Below, piece after piece: positions 63,414 through 64,000 of a stretch of DNA of 64,000 nt (the first letter of the stretch is position 1; every line of letters begins with the position of its first letter). Below the pieces are notes generated by a model that was not told where the DNA came from, made no database searches, and saw nothing but the letters and a program-made list of their open reading frames with translations. The position numbers were made by a program, and so were the translations under genes. This DNA is from Nymphaea colorata (taxonomy: Eukaryota > Streptophyta > Magnoliopsida > Nymphaeales > Nymphaeaceae), in assembly GCF_008831285.2 (NCBI RefSeq), contig NC_045150.1:5036001-5100000 (forward strand), read 5' to 3'.

Positions 63414-64000
63414 CCTCCTTCCACAGAGAGAGAGAGAGAGAGATATGAAGAAAGAAGGACCTGGGAGTACTTGGGAACTCTCCGCCCTGGACGGCTGGAC
63501 ATAGCTCGGTGGGAAGGGAATTTAAAAAGAAAAGTTTACAAAAGTGCTCCTAATAAAATGGGTATATCACAAGATCGTGTCCATGCATGGAAGTTTTTCC
63601 TCTGGCTGAATATTTGAAAGCTTGTTTCTGAACAACCCGTCATTTACTCACTTAGCTAGGTCCTGGGCAGGTGGTGCCTGGTGGAGTCACCTATCCGTGA
63701 GTCCGTGTGTCGGTACCTCCCTCCCCTATAAGTAATGTCCATTCACTTAATTTTTGCGGATATGTAGTTTTTACGGGGCCCTTTGATGCTCTCGAAATTT
63801 ATATTTATTATAGCAGTGAAATAAAATTTTAAAATTTTAAATTTTTTCCTTTTCATCAAATTTAGAATTTTTTTTACTGTTAAAAGTGAAAACGACAAAA
63901 TATTTTTGAAAAATTTTTTTCAGACGGATGAAAAAATTTTTCAAGAAATATCTTTTTGACCGTTGGAGGAGGAAGAGAAAGAAGGAGGGAGGAGGAAGGG
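63414..64000 (-). promoter_or_regulatory. OSC 5' leader and upstream region
   Basis: The (CT)8 tract at 63425-63440 lies in the probable 5' UTR. A TTTTTAAA word at about 63516-63527 is a weak TATA candidate. An in-frame upstream ATG lies at 63498-63500 with no stop before 63413. Beyond 63760 the sequence is low-complexity and AT-rich. No firm promoter element. Confidence 0.35.

Noticed and set aside
1-64000. CRISPR arrays, bacterial operons, tRNA or rRNA genes
   Set aside because: No regularly spaced direct repeats of CRISPR type, no ribosomal RNA words and no cloverleaf-like tRNA were noticed; the DNA is plant nuclear.

Overview
The window is nuclear DNA from a flowering plant. The evidence is one spliced gene with plant-type introns, several families of plant Ty1/copia LTR retrotransposons primed by initiator Met-tRNA, AT-rich introns full of (TA)n and (GA)n tracts, and no bacterial-style gene packing. 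The species cannot be named from the sequence. Introns of 10-15 kb packed with transposons point to a lineage with expanded introns.

The only recognisable host gene is an oxidosqualene cyclase (OSC) of the cycloartenol/lanosterol synthase family, on the minus strand. Its start codon is at 63413 and 14 exons can be traced down to 14719. They give 608 codons plus 2 nt with no stop or frameshift, roughly 80% of a normal ~760-residue OSC. The last exons, about 150 residues, are not in the window and should lie to the left of position 1. Three active-site positions that steer cycloartenol versus lanosterol formation differ from cycloartenol synthase (Asn413, Asn480, Val484), so this is probably not an ordinary cycloartenol synthase.

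Almost everything else is transposon. I use local family labels A-D for copia elements. Positions 1-6839 are a three-layer nest: A1 (plus) sits in B1 (minus), which sits in A2 (plus). An intact, very young family C element (8400-13733, minus) follows, with identical-looking 286-bp LTRs and TSD aaaac. A family A solo LTR lies at 13908-14389 (TSD aagag). Intron 12 (15000-25493) holds a tandem family D junction, a decayed B2 element, and a 3,003-bp solo LTR (TSD tgtta) inserted in the B2 LTR. Intron 11 holds a decayed family A copy. Intron 7 holds a gag/RNase H mosaic. Intron 6 (14.9 kb) holds an old family D element split by an intact, very young family B element (34632-39978, LTRs of 249 bp, TSD ggggc). 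Intron 5 holds MITE-like elements and copia remnants. Intron 4 holds a 790-bp element made of TACG palindromes with TIRs and a 6-bp duplication. Introns 1-2 are mostly simple sequence.

The OSC would make a C30 sterol or triterpene skeleton from 2,3-oxidosqualene at the ER membrane. The transposons are independent of that pathway, but they set the size of the gene and may affect its splicing and silencing.
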